This document shows positions 34,902-43,533 of a stretch of DNA of 64,000 bases, in pieces. How positions within the stretch are numbered: position 1 is the first letter of the stretch; each line of letters begins with the position of its first letter. Under the pieces are notes generated by a model. It was not told the origin of the DNA. It made no database searches and worked only from the letters and a program-made list of their open reading frames with translations. A program made the position numbers and the translations under genes. Source of the DNA: Taklimakanibacter sp021828105 (lineage in GTDB: Bacteria; Pseudomonadota; Alphaproteobacteria; Rhizobiales; Aestuariivirgaceae); the NCBI GenBank assembly GCA_021828105.1, contig JAKATG010000001.1:186001-250000 (forward strand), given 5' to 3'.

Positions 34902-35736
34902 GAGCACAGATCCAGTCGGCGATCCCGCGATAGGCGTTCTCCCTGGCGCGGTGCAGACGCGGATCCTGCAGGAAGCTGTGATCCGCGAAGGCCTGCATGT
35001 CGATGGTGACGGGGCGACCCTTCTCTTTGAGGGCGTTGGCCAAGGCCAATGAATCGCGGCACAGCGGATCACGGCCGGCGATCAGAAGATGGACCGGGCA
35101 GCCTTGCGCATGAGCAAGCGCCGGGATGGAGTAGGGGCTCAAGCCCTGGCTGCGATTGGCCGCCTGCCAATAGCGTCTGACGCTCAGGGTATCGAGGCCG
35201 TCGCTCACGGCGGAAGCCTGATGCAGCGCGGCATTGGCCCAAAGCCCGAAACAGCCATAGAAGCTCGCCACGCCGATGATGTCCTCCTTCAGCTCGCCGG
35301 CATTGCACTCGACCGCAAGCGCCAAAGCTCCACCGGCCGAATCGCCGCAGAGAATGGCCGATTCATATCGGCCCAGAAAATGCCGCAGCACGGCAAGACC
35401 GTCCGAGATCATGTCCTCGGCCACGAATTCGGGCGCCAGACGATAGTCGACCGAGATCACCGGCAGGCCGGTCGTTGCGGCGAGGGCGCTCGTTATGTCG
35501 GCATGGGTCGAAGGCGAGCCGACGATCCACCCGCCGCCATGGAAGTAGATGATCGCGCGGTCGCTCGGCGCCGCAGCGTCGTGGATCAGAAGGCGGATCA
35601 GCCGCCCGCCGACATCGAGGCTCAGCCATTCATGAGCGCCCTTGGGCGGGGCCCGGCAGGCCTGCTCATAATGGGCTCTCAGAAACCTGATATTGTCCCG
35701 CCGCCAGTCGAGACGAAGAGAATCGCGTCTGCTCAT
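34849..35736 (-). CDS. Alpha/beta hydrolase of the hormone-sensitive lipase type
   Basis: A 295-residue esterase/lipase-like protein: oxyanion-hole HGGG in YFHGGGWIVGS, the nucleophile serine in CGDSAGGAL, Asp in AGRDPL and a His in FADHSF complete the triad. The family hydrolyses carboxyl esters or amides of small acyl groups. No signal peptide is present, so the enzyme is cytoplasmic. It could release or process an ester- or amide-linked intermediate. The 3' end overlaps the SDR gene by 53 bases; the start lies 21 bases after the binding-protein stop. Confidence 0.86.
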   Translation of the reverse strand: MSRRDSLRLDWRRDNIRFLRAHYEQACRAPPKGAHEWLSLDVGGRLIRLLIHDAAAPSDRAIIYFHGGGWIVGSPSTHADITSALAATTGLPVISVDYRLAPEFVAEDMISDGLAVLRHFLGRYESAILCGDSAGGALALAVECNAGELKEDIIGVASFYGCFGLWANAALHQASAVSDGLDTLSVRRYWQAANRSQGLSPYSIPALAHAQGCPVHLLIAGRDPLCRDSLALANALKEKGRPVTIDMQAFADHSFLQDPRLHRARENAYRGIADWICALNSARPEARHRRRSSGR

Positions 35737-35757
35737 GCGGCGGGCAGCATACCCCGC

Positions 35758-37317
35758 CTATGAGGCGAACCACCAGCGCTCGGCGCCGCGCGCGCCATCG
35801 AGCGGCCAGCTCGAGGTGAGCTTGTCGCCATGCTCGACATTGGCGCGCCGGGCATAGATCCAGTTACGAAAGAAGGGGATGATGACCGAGCCCTTGTCGT
35901 GCAGGATGCGCTGCATCTCGCCATATTTCTCGGCCCGCTTCTTCTGGTCGAGCTCGGCGCGCGCTTCCAGCATCAGTTGGTTGAAGCGATCGTCCTTGAA
36001 ATGCGAGTCGTTCCAGTCGGCGCCCGCCGCATAGCCCAGCGTGAAGATGATGTCGGGCGTCGGACGCTGGCCCCAGCCGGCCAGGCAGAAGGGCTTCTTG
36101 AGCCAGATATTGGACCAGTAGCTGTCATTGGCCTCGCGGATCACATTGACCTCGATGCCGGCGGCGCGCGCCGTCTCCTGGAAAAGGAGCGCCATGTCGA
36201 CGCCCGAGGTGATGACGACATCGGCGGCCGAGAGGTCCACTTTGAGGTTCTCGAGGCCGGCTTTCTTGAGATGGAATTTGGCCTTCTCCGGGTCATAGGC
36301 GCGCTGTTCGATCGAGCCGTCATAATAGGGCATGATCGGGCTGATCGGATGGTCGTTGCCGATCGATCCGTGGCCGTTCACCACCATCTTGACCGTCGCC
36401 TCGCGATCGACCGCATATTTCAAGGCGAGCCTGACATCGGGATTGTCGAAGGGAGCGACATCCTGAAACATCGGCATCGAGACATGCGTGCCGGTCGGCA
36501 CCTCGTCCACTTTGAGATTGCTGTCCCGCTCCAGCATATGCACAGTCTTGAAGTCGCATTCGATCATGGCGTCGAGCGAATTGTTGAGCAGCGCCGTCTG
36601 GCGTGCATTGACGTCGGGGATCGCCGTATATTCCACCCCGTCGAAATAGGCGCTGTCGGCCTTCCAGTAATTCTTGAAGCGCTCGAGCGTCGCCTTGACG
36701 CCCGGATCGAAGCTTTTCACCACATAGCCGCCGCAGCCTGCGTCATTGGCGAAGCTCACCTTGCCCTCGCCATCGGCCGGCAGCATCACCAGGTGATAGT
36801 CGGTGAGGAGATAAGGCAGGTCGGCATTGCCGCTCGACAGTTTCACGACGACGGTGTTCTTGTCATCGGCCTTGATGCTCTCGACCGACGTGAGCAGCGA
36901 TTTGGCGCCCGAGGTCGATTTCTCGCCGCGATGATGGTTGAGGGACGCCACCGCGTCATTGGCGTCGAAGGTCTTGCCATTGTGGAATTCGACACCCTTG
37001 CGCAGCTTCAGCATCCAGGTCTTGGCGTCGCCGGAGGTTTCCCAGGATTCGGCGAGTTCGCCCTTGACGCCGTTGTCGGGCGCGATCTCGGTCAGGAAAT
37101 TGCGCTGCGTATGCGCCATGGTGATCATGAAGCGCGAATTGGTGGTCGCGGGATCCATGCTGTCGGTGGTGTTGCCGTCATCGAGGCCGGCGCGGAACAA
37201 GCCGCCTTTGGCCGGCGCGCTGCGCGCGGCCTTCGACCAGAGGACATTTGCAGCGGTGAGGCTTAAGCCCGCGGCGAGTGCCGATTGCATGAAGGCGCGG
37301 CGGTCGAGCTTTCCCAT
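35758..37317 (-). CDS. Peptide/nickel-type (family 5) ABC binding protein, orphan
   Basis: A 519-residue family 5 periplasmic binding protein. A Tat-like signal (LDRRAFMQSALAAGLSLTAA) precedes the domain, with LAESWETSGDAKTWMLKLRKGVEFHNGK and NPDVRLALKYAVDRE as typical segments. The family carries oligopeptides, nickel, glutathione or amino-acid derivatives. No permease or ATPase of this family lies in the window, so the transporter must be elsewhere or the protein has changed role. The first gene to the right is the isochorismatase-like hydrolase, 94 bases upstream. Confidence 0.9.
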   Translation of the reverse strand: MGKLDRRAFMQSALAAGLSLTAANVLWSKAARSAPAKGGLFRAGLDDGNTTDSMDPATTNSRFMITMAHTQRNFLTEIAPDNGVKGELAESWETSGDAKTWMLKLRKGVEFHNGKTFDANDAVASLNHHRGEKSTSGAKSLLTSVESIKADDKNTVVVKLSSGNADLPYLLTDYHLVMLPADGEGKVSFANDAGCGGYVVKSFDPGVKATLERFKNYWKADSAYFDGVEYTAIPDVNARQTALLNNSLDAMIECDFKTVHMLERDSNLKVDEVPTGTHVSMPMFQDVAPFDNPDVRLALKYAVDREATVKMVVNGHGSIGNDHPISPIMPYYDGSIEQRAYDPEKAKFHLKKAGLENLKVDLSAADVVITSGVDMALLFQETARAAGIEVNVIREANDSYWSNIWLKKPFCLAGWGQRPTPDIIFTLGYAAGADWNDSHFKDDRFNQLMLEARAELDQKKRAEKYGEMQRILHDKGSVIIPFFRNWIYARRANVEHGDKLTSSWPLDGARGAERWWFAS

Positions 37318-37411
37318 GACAGTCTCCTCCGAAACTCTGTTGTGCTTGGAGAAAGACTAGACCGCAGTCATAGGCTCAAATGTTCAACTCTCGTCGATTT
37401 ATGTGCAGGGA

Positions 37412-38095
37412 TCAGAGTTCGGCATAGCGGTCGGCCGCATCGGTGAAATTGAAGAGGATCGGCACGGGGCGCTCGGCGACCCAGGCCTGGATCGTCTTTC
37501 CGTCGAGCAGCTCCATGGCGCCCGCCGTATCGGTGACCGCGCCGCCATAAAGACGGTTGGCGAGATTGATCACGGCGGTCTTGTGCATCGCCGAGGTGGC
37601 ACTGCCGCAAGCGTCCTTGACCAGGAGAACGCGGTATCCTTGCGCGACGCTGTCGCGCACCGTTGCCGCGACGCAAGCCTCCGTCCACACCCCCGCGATC
37701 ACCAGCCATTCGATCTGTGCTTCGCTCAGCAGGGGCTGCAGATTTCCCTCGCAGAAGGCGCTGGCATCGTTCTTGTAGATGACGGGCTCCGACCCTTGCG
37801 GCGCCACTTCCGTGCAGATCGCGGTCAGCGGATTGACCGCGTCGCTGAAGGTAGGCTTGCCGTCCGATGTCACGGGCTCGAAAGGCCGGGGAGGGTGCTG
37901 CGCGAAGTCGCGCCGATAGGCCGCGTGGACGACGAGGCGGCCGGTCGCGCGCGCCCCCGCCAGCAATTTGGCGGCGTTGGCCAGGACATTGTCGAAGCCG
38001 AAGACGGAGTAAAGCGGGTCGCGGCGCTGCTCCTCCTGCAGGTCGACCAGCAGCAAGGCAACCTTCTTGTCTGCAAAGGAAATCGCCGTCTTCAT
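37412..38095 (-). CDS. Isochorismatase-family hydrolase
   Basis: A 227-residue cysteine hydrolase with the Asp-Lys-Cys triad: Asp in ALLLVDLQEEQ, Lys in PVIYKNDASAF and Cys in AGVWTEACVAATVRDSVAQG. It is related to, but clearly distinct from, the cysteine hydrolase at 25285-25896. It starts nine bases after the M24 gene and is probably in one operon with it and the binding protein. Amide or carbamoyl hydrolysis is the likely role; substrate unknown. Confidence 0.87.
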   Translation of the reverse strand: MKTAISFADKKVALLLVDLQEEQRRDPLYSVFGFDNVLANAAKLLAGARATGRLVVHAAYRRDFAQHPPRPFEPVTSDGKPTFSDAVNPLTAICTEVAPQGSEPVIYKNDASAFCEGNLQPLLSEAQIEWLVIAGVWTEACVAATVRDSVAQGYRVLLVKDACGSATSAMHKTAVINLANRLYGGAVTDTAGAMELLDGKTIQAWVAERPVPILFNFTDAADRYAEL

Positions 38096-38104
38096 TTCAC
38101 ACTC

Positions 38105-39409
38105 TCACACTTCCGTGCCCAGCAACTCGTCCTCGTAAGGGAAGCGGGAAATCAGCTGGGGTCCGTTCTCGGTCACGAGGAGCTCGTCTTCGAGCTTGAC
38201 GCCTTCCCGGCCGCCTTTCTCGCCAATATAGCTTTCGACGCTCACCACCATGCCGGGCTCGATCGTGCCTTCCCGTCCATAAGTCGCGAAGTCCATAGCA
38301 TGGGCGATGAAGGGTGTCTCGCCATGCATGCCGACCCCGTGCATGACCGAGGTATAGCGCTGATCGATGAAGCGCTCGGGGATCTTCCAGGCCTTCTCGG
38401 CGATCTCGCGGAAGCTCATGCCGGGCTTGATGATGCCGATATTGTGCTGCACCTGATCATGGGACATGCGGTAGAGCGCCTTCTGATAGGGTGAAGGCTT
38501 GCCCGGACCGCAGCGGAAGGTGCGGGAGAAGTCGGAATAATAGCCGAAGCAGCCTATGGTGTCGGTGTCGAGCGCCACCAGTTCGCCGGGCCGCACGCGC
38601 CTCCCGCTCGCCTCGCTGAACCAGGGATTGGTGCGCTGGCCCGAGGTCAGAAGCCTGGTCTCGATGAACTCGCCGCCCTGGCGGATGACCTCGTGATACA
38701 TGACGGCAAAAAGCTCGTTCTCGGTGATGCCCGGCTTGATCGCATCGCGCACCGCCGCGACCGCGGCTTCAGCACCCGTCATGCTGATCTGGAGGCATTT
38801 GATCTCCTCCGGCGTCTTCACCGCGCGAACGGCGAGGATCTCGCCCTGGCAATCCCTGACATCGAGGCCCTGTTTTTCGAGCGCCAGCGCCTGGAGGTGG
38901 CTGCAGCGGTCGAGACCGATCTTGCGGTTGCCGGGGGCATGCTCGCGCATCAGGTCGGCGATCTCGGCCGCGAAGGGCCCCGCCGTCTCATTGTCCTTGC
39001 CGGAGACCGACGACCAGACGAGCTTGCTCGGGCGTGCCTCATCGACCGTGTCGAGCTTCGTCGAGACGTGGTAGCTCTGGGGATATTCGAACAATATGAT
39101 GGGGCCCTCGACGGGCACGAAGAAATAGCGCGTCGAATTGCGCAGGAAATAGCCGAACATGTTGCGCGAGCCGGTCGCATAGCGCTGGTTGTAGGGATCG
39201 AACAGCAGCACGGCGCCGTAATCGGCCTTTTTCATCCATTGGCGCAGCTTCGTGAGCCGCTCGCGCCGCAGCGCCACGGCGTCTACGGCCGGGGGCTCGG
39301 TGTCCGACAGCCACATGTTGTTGGCGGGCTCATCGGCCGCCGGATGGCGCATATGATCGCCGAAGTCGACATCATCGACCTTGTCGGGGTTGAAGACGAC
39401 GATGCTCAT
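38105..39409 (-). CDS. M24-family metalloprotein similar to DMSP lyase DddP
   Basis: A 434-residue pita-bread-fold protein; ATG 39409 follows AAAGGA by ten bases (the TTG nine bases earlier is too close to that site). The C-terminal half resembles DddP: FIETRLLTSGQRTNPWF, LDTDTIGCFGYYSDFSRTF, MHGVGMHGETPF, VVSVES and VKLEDE. These give the two-metal ligands D, D, D, H, E, E of M24 enzymes. From memory, DddP has an Asp just after HGVGL that acts in catalysis; here that position is Gly. It may be a peptidase-like or lyase-like enzyme with another substrate. Confidence 0.8.
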   Translation of the reverse strand: MSIVVFNPDKVDDVDFGDHMRHPAADEPANNMWLSDTEPPAVDAVALRRERLTKLRQWMKKADYGAVLLFDPYNQRYATGSRNMFGYFLRNSTRYFFVPVEGPIILFEYPQSYHVSTKLDTVDEARPSKLVWSSVSGKDNETAGPFAAEIADLMREHAPGNRKIGLDRCSHLQALALEKQGLDVRDCQGEILAVRAVKTPEEIKCLQISMTGAEAAVAAVRDAIKPGITENELFAVMYHEVIRQGGEFIETRLLTSGQRTNPWFSEASGRRVRPGELVALDTDTIGCFGYYSDFSRTFRCGPGKPSPYQKALYRMSHDQVQHNIGIIKPGMSFREIAEKAWKIPERFIDQRYTSVMHGVGMHGETPFIAHAMDFATYGREGTIEPGMVVSVESYIGEKGGREGVKLEDELLVTENGPQLISRFPYEDELLGTEV

Positions 39410-39549
39410 ATGCCGCAAATCCTTTCGAATGCCGGGAAAGCTCGAAAATGGCCGACTTCGCCGGTGACGAATGTGCAGTTTTGAGAGAAAAATGTGCTTT
39501 GATCATCGCCTGATGCGATCTTATTCATACCCTCATGGAGTCAGCCGCA

Positions 39550-40008
39550 ATGACAGGAGTCACGTTTCGCCGCGCCCGGGCCGCAGATATCCCGGCGATC
39601 ATCGCCCTTCTGGCCGATGATGGCCTGGGTCGACAGCGCGAGGATACCGGCTCTCCGCTGAACCCCAAATATCTGGAGGCCTTCCAGGCCATCGACGCCG
39701 ATCCCCGACAACTGCAAGCGGTCGCTGTCCTCGGCGATGAGGTGGTCGGCAGCTTGCAGCTCACCTTCATCCCGGGACTGTCGCGCAAAGGGGCGTGGCG
39801 CGGCCAGATCGAGAGCGTCAGGGTTGCGGCGAAGCACCGCGGATCTGGGCTCGGGCAGCGGATGTTCGAATGGGCGATCGATCAATGCCGGGCGAAGGGC
39901 TGCGATCTCGTCCAGCTGACGACGGACAAGAGACGTTCCGATGCACATCGCTTCTATGAGAGGCTCGGCTTCACCGGCAGCCATGTCGGCTACAAGCTGA
40001 CGCTATGA
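39550..40008 (+). CDS. GNAT-family N-acetyltransferase
   Basis: A 152-residue single-domain acetyltransferase. ATG 39550 has GGAG ten bases upstream; ATG 39535 has no site. Key segments are VTFRRARAADIPAIIALLADDGLG, ESVRVAAKHRGSGLGQRMFEWA with the acetyl-CoA loop R-x-x-G-x-G, and FYERLGFTGSHVGYKL at the end. It transfers acetyl from acetyl-CoA to a small amine or a protein. It is divergent from the M24 gene with a 140-base gap. Target unknown. Confidence 0.85.
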   Translation: MTGVTFRRARAADIPAIIALLADDGLGRQREDTGSPLNPKYLEAFQAIDADPRQLQAVAVLGDEVVGSLQLTFIPGLSRKGAWRGQIESVRVAAKHRGSGLGQRMFEWAIDQCRAKGCDLVQLTTDKRRSDAHRFYERLGFTGSHVGYKLTL

Positions 40009-40158
40009 ACCGCCTGTGACTATTCCAGTTTTTTATCTCTTGACATTGCGGGCCAAGCCGTGGTGTTGGAAAATATCAGAGTCGGAAACTGCGTGCCTGC
40101 TGCCGGGCGCATTGCTTCTGTAAATTCCGTTGCTCTCTCTTCCGACAAGGACCATCAG

Positions 40159-40530
40159 ATGACCAGCATGCTCTGCCTAAGCGCGGCGCTCGACCGCGTC
40201 GTTGCGCCATGGGCGGCGAAGATTGCCGTGTTCTTCGCCATCATTGTCGAAATCCTAGTGGCTATTGCGGAAAGCATCCATGACACCGTGCAGGAGCTGC
40301 GCGCCTGTTACCGGAGGCCCGGGCGGCGACTCCTGGCTCTGTGTCACCCGACGGTGCGCCTTTGGCGAGCCCGCTCCGTGCTCTTGCGCGCAAGGCGCTC
40401 GCCCGCATTCGAGCGGTTCTCGTCCCTCTGTCCACGCGGGTTGCGCGAATCCCGGCAAGCCTTGTCGCCGCGATCGGTGCCGGAGGCGAAGGATATTGAA
40501 AGGTATGAAAGGTTATCGAAAGGGAATTGA
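40159..40530 (+). CDS. Possible small membrane protein, 123 aa
   Basis: An ORF starting at ATG 40159 with AAGGA seven bases upstream. Residues ~15-38 form one likely membrane helix (AKIAVFFAIIVEILVAIAESI); the remainder is rich in Arg and Leu and may not be a folded domain. The last ~40 codons run into the repeat array at 40498-40545, and alternative frames exist on the other strand. It may be real, or only the N-terminal half may be translated. Confidence 0.3.
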   Translation: MTSMLCLSAALDRVVAPWAAKIAVFFAIIVEILVAIAESIHDTVQELRACYRRPGRRLLALCHPTVRLWRARSVLLRARRSPAFERFSSLCPRGLRESRQALSPRSVPEAKDIERYERLSKGN

Positions 40531-40545
40531 AAGGGTATTGAAAGC
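40498..40545. repeat. Short GAAAGG repeats at helical spacing
   Basis: GAAAGG occurs at 40498, 40507, 40518 and 40529, and GAAAGC at 40540, so spacings are 9, 11, 11 and 11 bases. The linkers (TAT, TTATC, GAATT, GTATT) are AT-rich. The array lies about 57 bases downstream of the stop of the GlxA-type gene, across the end of the small ORF 40159-40530. Confidence 0.6.
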
Positions 40546-40601
40546 GAGGGCACCAATGCCCCATGCCCCCACGTAAAGAATCGATGCAGCTTTGCGGGAT
40601 G

Positions 40602-41552
40602 TTAACTCTTGCGCGCCTTTCCCGGCGTCGCGCCAAAGACGGCTTTATAAGCGCGCACAAAGGAGGAGAAGCTCGAATAGCCGCAAGCGAGCCCCACCTC
40701 GCGCACCGACATCTTGGAATGAGCGAGAAGGTCGCGGGCGCGCTCCATGCGGAAGCGGCGGTAATATTCGGCGGGACCCAGGCCGAATTCGGCCTTGAAC
40801 AGCCTTTCGAGCTGGCCCATCGACAGGCCGAGCCTGACGGCGATGGCGGAAACTTCCTCGCTCTTCTCGCTCGCCTTCTCCATGAGCGCGACCGCCTTGA
40901 GGACGACATCGTCGCGAATGCCGGTGCGCAGACGCAGTTGCAGGCGTTCGCGATCGGCGCTCGCCTTGATGCGATCATGCACGAACCATTCCGCGACTTG
41001 CCGCGACAGCTCGGTGCCGTGATGGCCCGCGATCAGCTCCAGCATCATGTCCATGGCGCCGACGCCGCCGGCGCAGGTGAAGCGGGTGCGGTCGATGACG
41101 AAGATGCGCCGCGCCAGGCGGATATGGGGAAAGGCCTCGAGAAAGGCGGGCTGGCTCTGCCAATGCAAAGTGCAGGTATAGCCGTCGAGCAAACCGGCGC
41201 GGGCGAGATAGAAGGCGCCGTCGGCGACGCTGCCGATATGAGCCCCGAGGCGCAGATTCTTCCTGATCCAGGACAGCGGCTTCTTGGCGTCGAGCCGGTC
41301 GGCATCGCCTCCCGAGCAGACGACGATGTAATCGGCCGAGGGTGCCTTAGCGGCGGCATAATGCGGCGTGACGGCAATCCCGTTCGACGCCGTCACCCGA
41401 TTCTCATCGGGTCCGACGATCGTCCAGTCATAGAGCTTGGCGGAGGCGATCACATTGGCGGCCCGGAGCGGCTCGATGACCGCGCTGAAGGCCATCATGG
41501 GGAAGCCGGGAAAGATCAGGACGGCGAAGGTGACGGTGGAACGGCTCGCCAT
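40602..41552 (-). CDS. GlxA-type AraC-family transcriptional regulator
   Basis: A 316-residue regulator with an N-terminal DJ-1/PfpI-like domain (~1-190: TVTFAVLIFPGFPMMAFSAVIEPLRAAN, IVVCSGGDADRL) and a C-terminal AraC double helix-turn-helix (~225-315: AIAVRLGLSMGQLERLFKAEFG, REVGLACGYSSFSSFVRAYKAVFG). Relatives such as GbdR, CdhR and ArgR control glycine betaine, carnitine and arginine use. The likely start is ATG 41552, although no ribosome-binding site is evident. It is 55 bases after the ABC ATPase stop, at the end of the long minus-strand run, so it probably regulates that island. Confidence 0.86.
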   Translation of the reverse strand: MASRSTVTFAVLIFPGFPMMAFSAVIEPLRAANVIASAKLYDWTIVGPDENRVTASNGIAVTPHYAAAKAPSADYIVVCSGGDADRLDAKKPLSWIRKNLRLGAHIGSVADGAFYLARAGLLDGYTCTLHWQSQPAFLEAFPHIRLARRIFVIDRTRFTCAGGVGAMDMMLELIAGHHGTELSRQVAEWFVHDRIKASADRERLQLRLRTGIRDDVVLKAVALMEKASEKSEEVSAIAVRLGLSMGQLERLFKAEFGLGPAEYYRRFRMERARDLLAHSKMSVREVGLACGYSSFSSFVRAYKAVFGATPGKARKS

Positions 41553-41607
41553 GGTGCCAATCAGGGAAAGAGGTGAGTGCCGGAACGGCCACCGGTTATC
41601 AAAACCG

Positions 41608-42705
41608 TCAGGCCCGGGCAATGGCGCGATCGGTCTCGCCGTCAATGAGGACGGCGCGGCCCATGTCGATATCGATCGAAATGTTGCCGGTGGCGCCGTT
41701 GATGTCATGCGACGGAAGCTCGGCGACAAGGCTCTGCGCGCCGATGCGGCACGTGACGAGGCTGCGCGAGCCCGTGGGCTGCACCAGCTCGATTTTCGCG
41801 AGGAAACGGACCTTGCCTTTGACGGGCGGCGCAGGCGACGCCACGCTGATGTGCTCAGGCCTTATGCCGATGATGACGGGCTTGCCCGGCGTCACGCGTA
41901 TATTCGTCGGCAGAGGCAATTCGGTGCCGTCGCTCATGACGATGACCGTCGTGCCCTTGCCGGACTTGACCGCGCCCTCCAGGAAATTGATGCGCGGCGA
42001 GCCGAGGAAGCCCGCGACGAAACGCGAGGCCGGCCGCTCGAAGAGATTGAGCGGCTTGCCCACTTGCTCGATCACGCCGCCATTGAGGAGGACCATGCGG
42101 TCGGCGAGCGTCATGGCCTCGATCTGATCGTGGGTGACATAAATGACCGTCTTGCCGATGTCCTGATGCAGACGCTTGATCTCGCCCCGCATCTCGTCGC
42201 GCAATTGCGCATCGAGATTGCTCAAGGGCTCGTCGAACAGGAAGACCTGGGCGTTGCGGACGATGGCGCGGCCGATCGCGACGCGCTGCCGCTGGCCGCC
42301 CGAGAGCTGGCGCGGATAGCGCTCGAGCAGTCTGTCGACGCCCAGCATCGCTGCGGCCCGCTTCACCCGCGTCTCCACTTCCGCCTCGGGCGTCTTGCGG
42401 GCGCGCAGACCAAAGGCGATGTTGTCGAAGACCGTCATATAGGGATAGAGCGCATAGGACTGGAACACCATGGCGATGTCGCGCTCGCGCGGCCGCATGT
42501 CATTGACGATACGATCGCCGATCCTGATGGTGCCGCCATCGATATCTTCGAGGCCAGCGATCATGCGCAGGAGCGTGGTCTTGCCGCAGCCCGACGGTCC
42601 GACCAGGACGGCGAACTCGCCCGATGCGATCTCGAGGTCGATGCCGCGCACCGCATGGACCTCGCCATAATATTTCTGCGCGCCTGCGATGGTGACTGCC
42701 GCCAT
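41608..42705 (-). CDS. Sugar-type ABC transporter ATP-binding protein, MalK/UgpC family
   Basis: A 365-residue ATPase with Walker A GPSGCGKTT, signature LSGGQRQRVAIGRAI, Walker B FLFDEPLSNLDAQLRDE and the switch histidine in VTHDQIEAMTLADR. The C-terminal ~120 residues are the two OB-fold (TOBE) domains of MalK-type ATPases, ending in GRAVLIDGETDRAI. It drives the importer encoded by the three genes upstream. It starts three bases after the permease stop. Confidence 0.92.
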   Translation of the reverse strand: MAAVTIAGAQKYYGEVHAVRGIDLEIASGEFAVLVGPSGCGKTTLLRMIAGLEDIDGGTIRIGDRIVNDMRPRERDIAMVFQSYALYPYMTVFDNIAFGLRARKTPEAEVETRVKRAAAMLGVDRLLERYPRQLSGGQRQRVAIGRAIVRNAQVFLFDEPLSNLDAQLRDEMRGEIKRLHQDIGKTVIYVTHDQIEAMTLADRMVLLNGGVIEQVGKPLNLFERPASRFVAGFLGSPRINFLEGAVKSGKGTTVIVMSDGTELPLPTNIRVTPGKPVIIGIRPEHISVASPAPPVKGKVRFLAKIELVQPTGSRSLVTCRIGAQSLVAELPSHDINGATGNISIDIDMGRAVLIDGETDRAIARA

Positions 42706-42708
42706 GAT

Positions 42709-43533
42709 CTATCCCTTGACTGCGCCCATCGAGATGCCGCGCACCAGATAGCGCTGCAGCATCGTCACGGCGATGAAGACCGGAAGGGTGCCTAAGACCG
42801 ACATGGCGCCGATCTTGGCCCAGAAGGTCGATTGCGAGCCGAAATACTGGCTGATCTGCACCGTGAAGGTGATGACCTCGGTGCGGGTCAGGATGAGGGC
42901 GAAGAGGAACTCGTTCCAGGAGAAGATGAAGGCGAAGATGGCGGTGGCGATGAGGCCGTTGCGCGCCATGGGCACGGCAACCTTCCGCAGGACGCCAAGC
43001 GCGCTCAGGCCGTCGACCTCGGCCGATTCCTCCAGATCGCGCGGCACGTCCTGCAGATAGCCGCGCATCATCCAGATGACATAGGGCAGAGCGAAAGCGG
43101 TATAGAGCAGGATGAGGCCGAAATAGCTGTCGGCGAGGCCCAGATTCGCATAGGCGAGGAAGATCGGAAAGACGATGGCGATGGGCGGCAGCATGCGCTG
43201 GGAGAGGATCCAGATCGCCAGGTTCTCGCCGCCGGTATTGAAGCGCACGATGGCGTAGGCGCAGAGCGTGCCCAGAACCATGGCCACAACCGTGCTGGCG
43301 CCGGCGATGACCAGGCTGTTCCACAAGGACCACACATCGCCGTCGTTGAACAGAGCCGCGAAATTGCCGAATTGCGGCTGGCTTGGGAACCAGACTGGCG
43401 GTGAGGCGAAGATCTCCTCCGGCAGCTTGAGCGAGACCATGAACATCCAATAGATCGGGAACAGCATCACCAGGAGGATGGCGATGGAAACGCCGTACCA
43501 GACGATGCCGTGCCAGGGTGATGCCTTCCTCAT
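42709..43533 (-). CDS. Sugar-type ABC transporter permease, MalG-like
   Basis: A 274-residue inner-membrane protein of six helices with the EAA-type loop ESAEVDGLSALGVLRKVAVPMARNG and the MalG-type start GIVWYGVSIAILLVMLFPIYWMF. A YFGSQSTFWAKIGAMSVLGTLPVF segment precedes the last helix. It overlaps the MalF-like gene stop by four bases and pairs with it to form the channel. Confidence 0.92.
   Translation of the reverse strand: MRKASPWHGIVWYGVSIAILLVMLFPIYWMFMVSLKLPEEIFASPPVWFPSQPQFGNFAALFNDGDVWSLWNSLVIAGASTVVAMVLGTLCAYAIVRFNTGGENLAIWILSQRMLPPIAIVFPIFLAYANLGLADSYFGLILLYTAFALPYVIWMMRGYLQDVPRDLEESAEVDGLSALGVLRKVAVPMARNGLIATAIFAFIFSWNEFLFALILTRTEVITFTVQISQYFGSQSTFWAKIGAMSVLGTLPVFIAVTMLQRYLVRGISMGAVKG

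Noticed and set aside
35830..37266. A 478-codon plus-strand frame opposite the peptide-binding protein
   Set aside because: It is the antisense shadow of a gene with a clear signal and family motifs, with repeated His/Arg/Asp-rich stretches typical of high-GC shadows.
40000..40060. TTGACA near 40043 as a promoter for the small ORF
   Set aside because: No recognisable -10 box occurs 16-18 bases later.
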